A stretch of 64,000 nucleotides of DNA from an uncultured Emergencia sp. (lineage in GTDB: Bacteria; Bacillota; Clostridia; Peptostreptococcales; Anaerovoracaceae). How positions within the stretch are numbered: position 1 is the stretch's first letter; every line of letters begins with the position of its first letter. The stretch is from positions 1 to 64,000 of the forward strand of contig CAJFTU010000006.1 of the NCBI GenBank assembly GCA_904420065.1. The letters are read 5' to 3'. Both the position numbers and the translations under genes were made by a program. The notes below the pieces were generated by a model. The model was not told the DNA's origin. It saw nothing but the letters and a program-made list of their open reading frames with translations, and did no database searches. Below, piece after piece: positions 56,345-64,000 of the stretch.

Positions 56345-56612
56345 TTGTAAATATCAAACCGTTGATGAAGACGAGTAACCGGCAAACGCCGCAGCCAGAG
56401 AGCTGCAGATGGTGGAATTGCAGCAGCGGACGCGCAGGCGAATGGACTTCGGAGGGCAAGCTGAACAGCCGCACAGCGCCGCGGCCAATTAGGCGAGACG
56501 GGTTTCGACCGTAATATCGAAAAAAGAGCGTCCGCACCGTCGGACGAATTAGGGTGGTACCGCAGAAGTTACAGCTTTTGTCCCTTGTCGTGGACAAAAG
56601 CTTTTTTATTTA
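56345..56612 (+). promoter_or_regulatory. T-box leader of trpS, Trp specifier
   Basis: It contains the stem I AGAGAG motif near 56391, a specifier loop GAATGGAC with TGG (Trp) at 56443-56445, the T-box AGGGTGGTACCGCAG at 56552-56566, and a terminator, AGCTTTTTGTCC with GGACAAAAGCT followed by TTTTTTA (about 56574-56609). Uncharged tRNA-Trp would favour antitermination. The specifier matches the downstream gene. Confidence 0.92.
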
Positions 56613-56715
56613 ATACGGCAAGGTTTCCTATCCCCTTCCCAAAGCAGACGCAAAGGCAGGCTCGGCGGCGGGACAGGTTCCGTGCCGCACAGTAGATCAA
56701 GGAGGAGAAAGTAAA

Positions 56716-57696
56716 ATGAAAAGAGTATTTTCCGGCGTACAGCCGACAGGAAACCTGCATCTCGGCAACTATCTGGGCGCGCTGAAGCAGTTCGTAGAGC
56801 TGCAGGAGGACCACGAATGTATCTACTGCATCGTAGATATGCACGCAATCACCGTTCCTCAGGATCCCAAGGAACTGAAATCCCATATCCTCGATGTAGC
56901 GTCCCTGTACCTGTCCGTAGGTGTAGATCCGAAAAAATCCATCGTCTTTGTCCAGTCCGACGTTCCCGGCCATGCGGAACTCTCCTGGATCCTGACCTGC
57001 TGCTCCTATACCGGCGAACTTTCCCGGATGACCCAGTTCAAGGCAAAGAGCCACAATAAAGAATCCGCGCCGACCGGTCTGTTCACCTATCCCGTGCTCA
57101 TGGCAGCGGATATCCTGCTCTACGATACCGACGTGGTTCCTGTAGGAACGGATCAGAGACAGCACATCGAACTGTGCCGCGACCTTGCTACGAGAGTAAA
57201 CAATACGAGAAAAAAGACCTTCGTCGTGCCTGAAGGCCGCTATCTGAAGGAAGGCGCCAGAATCATGGCTCTGGACGATCCGACGCAGAAGATGAGCAAA
57301 TCCGCAGAAAATATTCACAGCCGGATCTCCCTTCTTGACGAACCGTCCAAGATCAAAAAGTCCATCATGAAGGCTACCACCGATTCCGAAGGCATCATCC
57401 GCTTTGATCAGGAAAACAAGCCCGGCATCAGCAATCTGATGAACATCTACAGCGTACTCTCCGGAAAGAGCCTGTCTGATCTGGAAAAAGAATATGAAGG
57501 AAAGGGTTACGGCGATTTCAAAAAAGATCTGGTGGAAATCACCGTGGACGCTCTTGCTCCGTTCAGAGAAAAGTTTGAAGAAATCCGATACTCGGAAGAT
57601 CTGATCCGTATTTTAAAAGACGGTGCAGAACGTGCAGGCGCCATCGCCGAAAAGACTATCGCCAGAGTAAAAGAAAACTTCGGACTGGGACTGTAA
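56716..57696 (+). CDS. trpS: Tryptophanyl-tRNA synthetase
   Basis: 326 residues. Class I synthetase signatures GNLHLGNYLGA and KMSKS (DPTQKMSKSAENIH) are present, with LSWILTCCSYTGELSRMTQF in the Trp pocket region. It charges tRNA-Trp. GGAGG precedes the start, and the T-box leader regulates it. Standard length. Confidence 0.97.
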   Translation: MKRVFSGVQPTGNLHLGNYLGALKQFVELQEDHECIYCIVDMHAITVPQDPKELKSHILDVASLYLSVGVDPKKSIVFVQSDVPGHAELSWILTCCSYTGELSRMTQFKAKSHNKESAPTGLFTYPVLMAADILLYDTDVVPVGTDQRQHIELCRDLATRVNNTRKKTFVVPEGRYLKEGARIMALDDPTQKMSKSAENIHSRISLLDEPSKIKKSIMKATTDSEGIIRFDQENKPGISNLMNIYSVLSGKSLSDLEKEYEGKGYGDFKKDLVEITVDALAPFREKFEEIRYSEDLIRILKDGAERAGAIAEKTIARVKENFGLGL

Positions 57697-57753
57697 AGTT
57701 TCCCCAAACGTCGGCCGCGTATCCGCAAAATGCGCCGACTGTGCGGAAAATCT

Positions 57754-57786
57754 GCGGCGAAACAGACAAGCGGTCTGTTTCGCCGC
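57754..57786 (+). terminator. Terminator-like hairpin after trpS
   Basis: GCGGCGAAACAGAC and GTCTGTTTCGCCGC, 14 bp stem, followed only by CTTTG, so the T-run is short. Confidence 0.65.
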
Positions 57787-57854
57787 CTTTGTCCGCAGAA
57801 TAACCTGCGAGGTTTGTTTTCCGGAAAAGAGAAGAAATAAATCAAAATACTATC

Positions 57855-57883
57855 TTTTCACCGGGAAAAAAGTGTGTTATAAT
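57855..57883 (+). promoter_or_regulatory. Promoter of tRNA-Arg
   Basis: TTTTCA, 17 bp, TATAAT; the tRNA starts 24 bp later. Confidence 0.7.
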
Positions 57884-57906
57884 TAGTCTCGGTTTTGTGA
57901 AAACAT

Positions 57907-57982
57907 GCGTCTATAGCTCAGGGGATAGAGTAGCACACTCCGAATGTGAAGGCCGTGGGTTCGAATCCCACTAGACGCACCA
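57907..57982 (+). tRNA. tRNA-Arg (anticodon CCG), CCA encoded
   Basis: A complete cloverleaf: acceptor GCGTCTA/TAGACGC, D stem GCTC/GAGT, anticodon loop CTCCGAA with CCG at 57940-57942, T stem GTGGG/CCCAC with TTCGAAT, and CCA. The first anticodon-stem pair looks like G-A. It reads CGG codons. Confidence 0.95.
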
Positions 57983-57988
57983 CCCGAT

Positions 57989-58033
57989 AACCGCTGAGAA
58001 AGCTTTATTTCGAGCTGATCGGCGGTTTTATTT
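57989..58033 (+). terminator. Terminator after tRNA-Arg
   Basis: AACCGC and GCGGTT enclose a 27 nt loop, followed by TTATTTTTC. Confidence 0.6.
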
Positions 58034-58072
58034 TTCTTCCGGAAAAAATAAAACCCCATATTCAAGAGCAAA

Positions 58073-58097
58073 CAAAAAACGGACTCCGAAGAGTCCG
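58073..58097 (-). terminator. Terminator of the glutamate-synthase-like gene
   Basis: CGGACTC and GAGTCCG, 7 bp stem with a CGAA loop (TTCG on the minus strand), followed by six T on the minus strand. Confidence 0.88.
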
Positions 58098-58171
58098 CAT
58101 TTCACGTCGCGAATAAAGTTTGCCGAATCAGGCAAACCTCACCGCCGCCCATTCAAACTGCTCAATCTTCC

Positions 58172-59605
58172 TCAGCAGTGAGCAATATCGGTGAATTCGG
58201 AAATTTCCCGGCTGGTCGTACAGAGATCCTCGATACCCAGCTGATGAATATCCCCGTGGCCGGTAATCCTAGCAAAAGTACGCAGCTCGTCGGCGCTGAC
58301 CTTCAGGAAGTTCTCCACCCGCTTCGCCGCCGTTTCCACCTTCAGCCGTTTCCGTAATTCGGGATCCTGAGTAGCAATTCCTACCGGACAGTTTCCGCTT
58401 CCGCATATGCGGTACTGCTGGCATGCCGCGGCAATCAGCGCCGATGAAGCGACAGCTACCGCGTCGGCTCCCATGGCGATCGCTTTAGCAAAGTCAGAAG
58501 ATACCCTCAGGCCGCCTGTAATAACCAGATCGATATCCGCCCCCACAGAGTCCAGATACTTTCTCGCCCTGTGAAGAGCAAAAACCGTCGGCACGCTGGT
58601 AGCCTCCCTGAGGAAAAACGGACTGGAGCCGGTCGCGCCTCCCCGGCCGTCCACGGTAATGAAATCCGGCTGCGCAAATACGCAGAATTCCAAATCCTTT
58701 TCAATTTTACCGGCAGCAATCTTTATCCCTATAGGTCTGCCTCCGGAACGGCGGCGCAGCTGCTCAACCAGATCTTTCAGATCCTCTTTGGTATTGATGT
58801 CCGGAAACTTGGAAGGACTCTGCACATCCTTTCCCTGCTCCTTTCCTCTGATCGCCGCAATTTCCGCCGTCACCTTTTCACCCGGCAGATGTCCGCCCAT
58901 ACCCGGCTTGGTTCCCTGTCCGATCTTGATTTCGACGGCGTCCGCGCACTGCAGATTTTCGTCAGTAACGCTGTACAGATTCGGCACGTACTCAAAGATA
59001 TACTTGTAAGCCGCATCCCGCTCTTCCGGCAGAATGCCTCCTTCTCCGCTGCACATGGCTGTCCCCGCTGCCGCGCTTCCCTTCGCCAGAGCCACTTTGG
59101 TTTCCGCGGAAAGCGCTCCAAAGGACATGTGGGAAATATAGACGGGACTTTCCAGCACCATAGGCTTTGCCGCCTTTTTTCCGATAACGGTCTGCAAATT
59201 AACCGGCGCGTCGTCGTCAAGAGGAGGCGGATTCAGCTGAGCGCCCAAAAGCAGCACGTCATCCCAATCCGGCATCGGCATCTGGGTGCTCATGGCGCCG
59301 TGAATCACCTCTCCGGAAACTGCCATCTGATGAATCTCATCCATATATCTGCAGGAAGGATCGTGACGGACGACAGCGGGATCGTATGCCAGTTCCCCGC
59401 CTGCCTGTGCTGCATCTCCGCTCTTTTGTTCCGTCGGCAGCTGCACGGATTTTCCATCTACGGGGTTTCCGTCGTCGTCTTCAATCATCTCGAACTGATC
59501 CACCGGAGCCCCACACATAAAGCAGTTCTCAATTTCCGTAATCTTCATGCCTTCCTTTTCTTCATCAAAGATATACTTGCATACCCTGCACCTGTACTTA
59601 GCCAT
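58172..59605 (-). CDS. Rubredoxin-like / glutamate synthase FMN domain protein
   Basis: 477 residues. Residues 1-45 hold a rubredoxin-like pair (YRCRVCKY and NCFMCGAPV). The rest is the FMN-binding GltB-type barrel: VYISHMSFGALSAETKVALA, IKIGQGTKPGMGGHLPGEKV, then GSGNCPVGIATQDPELRKRL with the 3Fe-4S cysteine region. No glutaminase domain is present. This class is common in anaerobes and archaea, and its activity is often uncertain. It has its own terminator. Confidence 0.88.
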   Translation of the reverse strand: MAKYRCRVCKYIFDEEKEGMKITEIENCFMCGAPVDQFEMIEDDDGNPVDGKSVQLPTEQKSGDAAQAGGELAYDPAVVRHDPSCRYMDEIHQMAVSGEVIHGAMSTQMPMPDWDDVLLLGAQLNPPPLDDDAPVNLQTVIGKKAAKPMVLESPVYISHMSFGALSAETKVALAKGSAAAGTAMCSGEGGILPEERDAAYKYIFEYVPNLYSVTDENLQCADAVEIKIGQGTKPGMGGHLPGEKVTAEIAAIRGKEQGKDVQSPSKFPDINTKEDLKDLVEQLRRRSGGRPIGIKIAAGKIEKDLEFCVFAQPDFITVDGRGGATGSSPFFLREATSVPTVFALHRARKYLDSVGADIDLVITGGLRVSSDFAKAIAMGADAVAVASSALIAAACQQYRICGSGNCPVGIATQDPELRKRLKVETAAKRVENFLKVSADELRTFARITGHGDIHQLGIEDLCTTSREISEFTDIAHC

Positions 59606-59657
59606 AAAACTCCTCCTCTTCTCCTCAAGGGACCTTGGCGACCTCTTTACAGAAGTC

Positions 59658-60536
59658 TCAATCTTCTTTTTCTATATTCGTAAATCCTTTGCCGCTTCCC
59701 CACACCGTGTCCACGTGGAGTATGGTGACAAAAGAAGCCGGATCAACCGATGCAAGAAACTTTTTCAGCAGCATACTCTCTCTCGGGGAGCACAGCACCA
59801 CCAGTTCCTTTCTCTCCTGTTGAGTAAATTCACCCACTGTTTTTCTGCTCGAAACGCCCCGGCTCAGCGTCTTCATGACGAATTCCACCGTTTCATCCGG
59901 TTTGGAAGTGAGGATATTCACCTGCACGATTTTAGTCTCAAAGCCGTACATGATGAAATCCACCATCTTGGAAGCGATAAACTGGGTAATCAGCGCATAC
60001 AGCGCGATGTTACGCCCGTAGATAAAGGCGGAAATAACGATGATCGCGGCATCCAGCATCAGAAGAATCTTGCTGATATCCGTCTGCGGCATCCATTTGC
60101 GTTTGATGATCTTGGCTATGGATTCGGTACCGCAGAAGGCGTATCCTCTCCAGAATACGATTCCGTTACAGACACCGGAAAAAACACCGCAGAATATGGC
60201 TGCCAGTATCACGTCCTTTTCCTCCAACAGCTGAAAGTCAAACAGCTCCAACACAAAGAGCACGGCAGGATACATGATGGTTACAAGCAAAACCTTCTTA
60301 CCTTCCCGAAAACCTATGGTCAAAACGACCACAGCCAGAATGACAAAGGCTCCGGCGTAATAGGCAAGGGAAAAATTGATATCCACATAGTACTGCAGAA
60401 TACGAACGATTCCCGTAAGACCTCCGCTGGTCAGACCATTGGGAATCATCACCGCCGTCGTGGCAAAAGCGCCTACCGTACAGGCGAAAAGTAAAAACGC
60501 GTAATCAATACACCGCTGTTTTAGGCTCTCTTTCAT
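59658..60536 (-). CDS. YitT-family membrane protein (DUF161 and DUF2179)
   Basis: 292 residues. Five to six membrane helices, with MIPNGLTSGGLTGIVRIL and GIVFWRGYAFCGTESIAKII, then a soluble DUF2179 domain from about residue 205 (TKIVQVNILTSKPDETVEFV). Function unknown in the family. It overlaps the methyltransferase gene by 32 bp. Confidence 0.88.
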   Translation of the reverse strand: MKESLKQRCIDYAFLLFACTVGAFATTAVMIPNGLTSGGLTGIVRILQYYVDINFSLAYYAGAFVILAVVVLTIGFREGKKVLLVTIMYPAVLFVLELFDFQLLEEKDVILAAIFCGVFSGVCNGIVFWRGYAFCGTESIAKIIKRKWMPQTDISKILLMLDAAIIVISAFIYGRNIALYALITQFIASKMVDFIMYGFETKIVQVNILTSKPDETVEFVMKTLSRGVSSRKTVGEFTQQERKELVVLCSPRESMLLKKFLASVDPASFVTILHVDTVWGSGKGFTNIEKED

Positions 60537-61854
60537 TTCCCGTTTCTATCCTTTCATACGTTACATTTCCAAAAATATCCGAGATCTTTACTGAAATCGT
60601 CTTTCCCCGCGATACGATCTGCTCCGTCTCACGCGGTAAAATTCCTTTTTTCCGCGCAAAGATCTTCTCCGGCCTGTGGACTCCGCCCTGATAATCCAGG
60701 TCCAGGCTCCAGGCGCATACCAGCTGCAGCGAATCCTCCTTCTGAATCTCCCGAACCTTTTCTCTCGATTTTTCGTCTGCACATCTTGCCATATTTTTTT
60801 CTCTCAGAGAAATCAGTTTTATCTTCAGCAAGACTTTATCCGACGCCGGAATCTCCTGTTCCTGCCAGTCGATTTTCACCCTGATCTTCGACGCCTTCGG
60901 CGGATCCAGATCGTAAACCGAAAAAGACGCGCCGTTTTCGGCCAACCGGCTCACCGTGCTCTCTACCGCCAAATTTCCGATATCGCAGCCGATAAAGCGG
61001 CGCTTCATGCGGCTGGCAACCGCAGGCAGAGTCCCGCTCCCGCAGAAGAAATCGGCACAGAGATCCCCTTCTCTGGTACAGCATTGAAGAATTCGCTCCA
61101 AAAGCTGTTCCGGCTTCTGGGTTGCGTATCCCGTCCGTTCTGACGACGTCCGGCCTACCATATCGATCTGCCACACGTCTTTCATGTTTACCAGGGTATA
61201 CCAACCCGCATCATCTCTATACTCCTTCACGCCTTTAAATCTGTACGGCTTAAACTGACGGTTGTATGATTTTTCCTTCAGGGGATAAAACGCGTATTTT
61301 TTTGTCTTGCTGTATACCAACAGGGTATCGTGTTTCCGTGAAAAGTGTCTCTTCCCTGATCCCCCGGACTTATACGTCCAGATGATCTCGTTGACAAAGT
61401 TCTCCTCGCCGAAAATCTCGTCCATGATCACTTTCGCATAGTGAACCACGTGCCAGTCCAGATGCAGCCATATCAGTCCGGTTTCCGACAAAAGGTCCCG
61501 CATCAGGCGAAGCCTGCCCGAAAGCATCTTCAGATACTGGGCCATGCCCTCTTCCCATCGGTCGCCGTAAGCAGGATGCTTTATCTTTTCCCTTCCCGCC
61601 TGAACCACCGCATCGTAATCGGTGCGCGAGTAAAAGGGAGGATCGATATAGATCAGCTGCATGCTGCCCGCCATTTGTTTTTCGTCTATAAGCGTTTTCA
61701 TCAGAGCCTTATTATCGCCGCGGCAAACCATATTCGAAAGATCTCCCTCTCTGCCGCGGATCTCCTCAAGGAGAAGCAGAGGCTTACCTTTTGCGCTTTG
61801 ATACTGTCTTTTTCCTGCTGCGATTATCTTTCCCAGTTCTCCGATTAAACTCAT
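60505..61854 (-). CDS. DNA adenine methyltransferase (beta-type, orphan)
   Basis: 449 residues from the ATG MSLIGELG behind AGGAAAG. The catalytic motif IV is IYIDPPFYSRTDY and motif I is ADFFCGSGTLPAV in the later half, the order of beta-class or type III Mod enzymes. RTSSERTGYATQKPEQLLERI is typical of site-specific methyltransferases. No restriction gene is nearby, so it is an orphan that may modify a specific sequence. It overlaps the YgiQ stop by about 70 bp. Confidence 0.88.
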   Translation of the reverse strand: MSLIGELGKIIAAGKRQYQSAKGKPLLLLEEIRGREGDLSNMVCRGDNKALMKTLIDEKQMAGSMQLIYIDPPFYSRTDYDAVVQAGREKIKHPAYGDRWEEGMAQYLKMLSGRLRLMRDLLSETGLIWLHLDWHVVHYAKVIMDEIFGEENFVNEIIWTYKSGGSGKRHFSRKHDTLLVYSKTKKYAFYPLKEKSYNRQFKPYRFKGVKEYRDDAGWYTLVNMKDVWQIDMVGRTSSERTGYATQKPEQLLERILQCCTREGDLCADFFCGSGTLPAVASRMKRRFIGCDIGNLAVESTVSRLAENGASFSVYDLDPPKASKIRVKIDWQEQEIPASDKVLLKIKLISLREKNMARCADEKSREKVREIQKEDSLQLVCAWSLDLDYQGGVHRPEKIFARKKGILPRETEQIVSRGKTISVKISDIFGNVTYERIETGNEREPKTAVY

Positions 61855-63640
61855 CTTTCTTTCCTTTATTCTCTCCAAGAAGTACATCGATCAGATCTTC
61901 ACGACCTGCCCTGCGGAGAGCCTGTATTACCGTCTTTCTGTTTTCCGGCCGGTTATAGTGGATCAGAGCGCGCTGCATCTTCTTTTCCTTTAGATCCTTG
62001 GCTACGTATACCGGCTTCATGGTAAGGGGATCTTTCTCTGTATAATACATACAGGTAGCCAGCGTTCCCGGCGTCGGATAAAAATCCTGAACCTGATCGG
62101 GGATAAACCCGTAATCTTTCAAAAACAAAGCCAGTTCCACCGCGTCCTCTATGGCGCTTCCCGGATGTGAGCTGATAAAATACGGAATCAGATACTGTTT
62201 TTTCTGCAGACGACGGTTGATCTGCCGATATTTCTCCGCAAACTGCAGGAATACCTTCTTCTCCGGCTTATGCATACATCTGAGCACTCGGTCTGAAACG
62301 TGTTCCGGCGCGATTTTCAGCGTTCCGCTGACGTGATGCTGGCACAACTCGCGGAGAAAAGAATCGTCTTTGTCCGCCATAACGTAATCGTAGCGGATAC
62401 CTGATCGGATGAATACCTTTTTTACTCCCTCGACAGACCTTATCGCCCGCAGTACATCGATGTAGTCGCTATGGTCGACATCCATGTTATTGCACGGATG
62501 GGGATATAGACAGTCTCTGTTCCTGCATACGCCGTTCTTCAGCTGTTTTTTGCAGGCAGGAACCCGAAAATTTGCCGTAGGGCCTCCCACATCGTGGATA
62601 TATCCCTTGAAGTCCTTTTTTTCCGTCAGGCGCCTGGTCTCTCTGACCAAAGATTCTCTGCTTCTGCTTCGCACCTGGCGTCCCTGATGGTAGGTCAGCG
62701 CGCAGAAACTGCATCCGCCGAAACAGCCCCGGCTCGATACCAGGCTGAACTTTACCTCCCGAAAGGCGGGTATATCGCCCTGTCCGACATACATGGGATG
62801 CGCTTCGTTTTCATAGGGCAATTCGTAAACGTCATCCAATTCTTCCCGCTCAAGGGGAGGCTGAGGCGGATTCTGAATCACATATACGGTATCTGCGTAT
62901 TTTTCCACCAGCCTCTTTCCGCTTATGGGATCGCTGTTTTTATAGGCCGTGGCAAAACTTCTGCAGTACATATCCTTCGATGCGGTAATCTGGTCATAAT
63001 CGGGAAGCCGGACCGTATCCTCATCCAAATCGATTTTGCTGTCTCTGTAGCAGGTTCCCCTGATCCAGCAGATATCCTTTACGTCGATTCCCGCCTCGAG
63101 CGCTTCGGCAATCTCCACAACGGCCCGCTCACCCATGCCGTAGATCAGAAGATCCGCCTTAGCGTCAAGCAGAATGGACCGTCTGACTCGATCGCTCCAA
63201 TAGTCGTAATGGCCCAAACGCCTCAGGCTGGCTTCAATACCTCCGATGATCACCGGAACTCCGCGATAAGCCTCCCTCGCCCGGTTGCTGTATACGATCA
63301 CCGCCCGATCCGGACGCCTTCCCGTCTCACCGCCCGGCGAATACTCGTCTCTCTTTCTTCGGCGCTTAAAAACGGAATAGTTGTTGACCATAGAATCCAC
63401 CGTACCGCTGTTGATTAAAAATCCAAGTCTCGGCCTGCCAAACCGCCTGAAATCTTCGCAGGAACGATAATCCGGCTGGGGTAATACCGCCACTTTAAAT
63501 CCTCGGCTTTCAAGCAGCCTTCCGATGATCGCCGTTCCAAAGGAATGATGATCCACATAAGCGTCTCCCGTTACGATAACAAAATCCGCCTGTTCCCAGC
63601 CCCGCTTTTCCATTTCTTCTCTTGTAGCCGGTAAAAACAT
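61784..63640 (-). CDS. ygiQ: YgiQ-family radical SAM protein
   Basis: 618 residues. The radical SAM motif SSRGCFGGCSFCALTYHQGR (CxxxCxxC) sits near residue 300; the N terminus shows FVIVTGDAYVDHHSFGTAII typical of the family, and the C terminus is lysine-rich. YgiQ function is not established. The 3' 100 bp overlap the adenine methyltransferase start. Confidence 0.95.
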   Translation of the reverse strand: MFLPATREEMEKRGWEQADFVIVTGDAYVDHHSFGTAIIGRLLESRGFKVAVLPQPDYRSCEDFRRFGRPRLGFLINSGTVDSMVNNYSVFKRRRKRDEYSPGGETGRRPDRAVIVYSNRAREAYRGVPVIIGGIEASLRRLGHYDYWSDRVRRSILLDAKADLLIYGMGERAVVEIAEALEAGIDVKDICWIRGTCYRDSKIDLDEDTVRLPDYDQITASKDMYCRSFATAYKNSDPISGKRLVEKYADTVYVIQNPPQPPLEREELDDVYELPYENEAHPMYVGQGDIPAFREVKFSLVSSRGCFGGCSFCALTYHQGRQVRSRSRESLVRETRRLTEKKDFKGYIHDVGGPTANFRVPACKKQLKNGVCRNRDCLYPHPCNNMDVDHSDYIDVLRAIRSVEGVKKVFIRSGIRYDYVMADKDDSFLRELCQHHVSGTLKIAPEHVSDRVLRCMHKPEKKVFLQFAEKYRQINRRLQKKQYLIPYFISSHPGSAIEDAVELALFLKDYGFIPDQVQDFYPTPGTLATCMYYTEKDPLTMKPVYVAKDLKEKKMQRALIHYNRPENRKTVIQALRRAGREDLIDVLLGENKGKKDEFNRRTGKDNRSRKKTVSKRKR

Positions 63641-63692
63641 AGCTCTCCTTCCGTCTCCCGTTTAGAATTTAGCGATTCTTCTTTTCGGGTAT

Positions 63693-63723
63693 GAAAATCA
63701 GGGAAAGGCTGTCGCCTCTCCCT
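63693..63723 (-). terminator. Terminator of the BMP-family gene
   Basis: AGGGAAAGGC and GCCTCTCCCT, 10 pairs with one G-U and a 4 nt loop, then TGATTTTC on the minus strand. Confidence 0.75.
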
Positions 63724-63734
63724 ATATGCAAACA

Positions 63735-64000
63735 TCACACGATTAAATTGACATTTCTCAGCTGAAGTTTTTCCGTCAATTCCACAGCTGTCTTTGCCCC
63801 CTGAGCGGAAGCAGGTTTTATCTCTCCTTCTTTCAGACGATCGCAGATCTCTCTGTAGTCATCAGGCTGAAAATACGTAAACTGAGCGCTGTCCATATCC
63901 AAACCCACTGCCTCTTCAGCAACGCCTGTCTCTAAAATCGTTCCTCCCGGGAATTCTCCGCTGTAAAACGCCGCAAGCTGTTCGCCGACACCCCGGCCGT
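63735..64000 (-). CDS. BMP-family substrate-binding lipoprotein, C-terminal part
   Basis: The gene runs off the window, leaving about 87 C-terminal residues. GRGVGEQLAAFYSGEFPGGT then ILETGVAEEAVGLDM is the conserved C-terminal block of BMP/PnrA (Med) proteins, the substrate-binding parts of nucleoside ABC transporters, followed by the helical tail KEGEIKPASAQGAKTAVELT. The stop is at 63735. Too short here to name the substrate. Confidence 0.7.
   Translation of the reverse strand, partial: GRGVGEQLAAFYSGEFPGGTILETGVAEEAVGLDMDSAQFTYFQPDDYREICDRLKEGEIKPASAQGAKTAVELTEKLQLRNVNLIV

Overview
The window is chromosomal DNA from a Gram-positive anaerobe, most likely a member of Clostridia. The basis is an IspH–ribosomal protein S1 fusion, strong AGGAGG ribosome binding sites, a T-box leader before trpS, an FMN riboswitch before a ribD-ribE-ribBA-ribH operon, a YlmC/YmxH-type sporulation protein, and a clostridial-type tad (Flp pilus) locus with DUF5702 and TadE-like genes. 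No rRNA and no CRISPR array are seen. One tRNA (Arg, anticodon CCG) is present.

Layout. 1-6.5 kb (minus strand): a tyrosine recombinase, brnQ, ispH-rpsA, rarA and a SPOR-domain membrane protein. 6.5-9.3 kb: the promoter-distal half of a tad pilus operon (DUF6382-like, two TadE-like proteins, DUF5702) and the 3' end of the small pilin gene. 9.34-43.38 kb: a complete-looking 34.0 kb prophage bounded by a 15 bp repeat. 43.4-47.4 kb: the 5' end of the pilin gene and the promoter-proximal half of the tad operon (tadC, tadB, cpaF/tadA, cpaE-like). 47.4-52.4 kb: a ClpP-like protease, a YlmC-like protein and the riboflavin operon. 52.4-64 kb: iron alcohol dehydrogenase, acyl-CoA ligase, pentapeptide-repeat protein, trpS, tRNA-Arg, rubredoxin/glutamate-synthase-like protein, YitT protein, an orphan adenine methyltransferase, a YgiQ-type radical SAM protein and a partial BMP-family lipoprotein.

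The prophage has an HK97-type head and a PBSX-like contractile tail. Head, tail, fibre and lysis genes run leftwards from about 30 kb to 10 kb. Early genes occupy 30-40 kb, and the lysogeny module (divergent promoters, repressor, nuclease, integrase) lies at 40-43.3 kb. Its attachment core is inside the coding sequence of the Flp-type pilin: joining the two fragments across the core gives an uninterrupted 44-residue pilin with a prepilin-like N terminus. Lysogeny therefore breaks the pilin gene and separates the downstream tad genes from their promoter, while exact excision would restore both.

Other prophage observations: two candidate type I toxin-antitoxin loci beside the lysis genes, each with a tiny membrane-peptide ORF and an opposing RNA promoter and terminator; two paralogous tail-fibre genes carrying poly-G tracts at the same codons, one in frame and one out of frame; a canonical -1 frameshift site in the tail chaperone gene; a HUH-type Rep-like protein next to two hairpins; a protein made of 23 cysteine tripeptides; and a LexA/DinR-type box inside a promoter that drives a 33-residue ORF convergent on a repressor lacking a cleavage domain. 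All functional statements are inferred from sequence alone; no database search was run.
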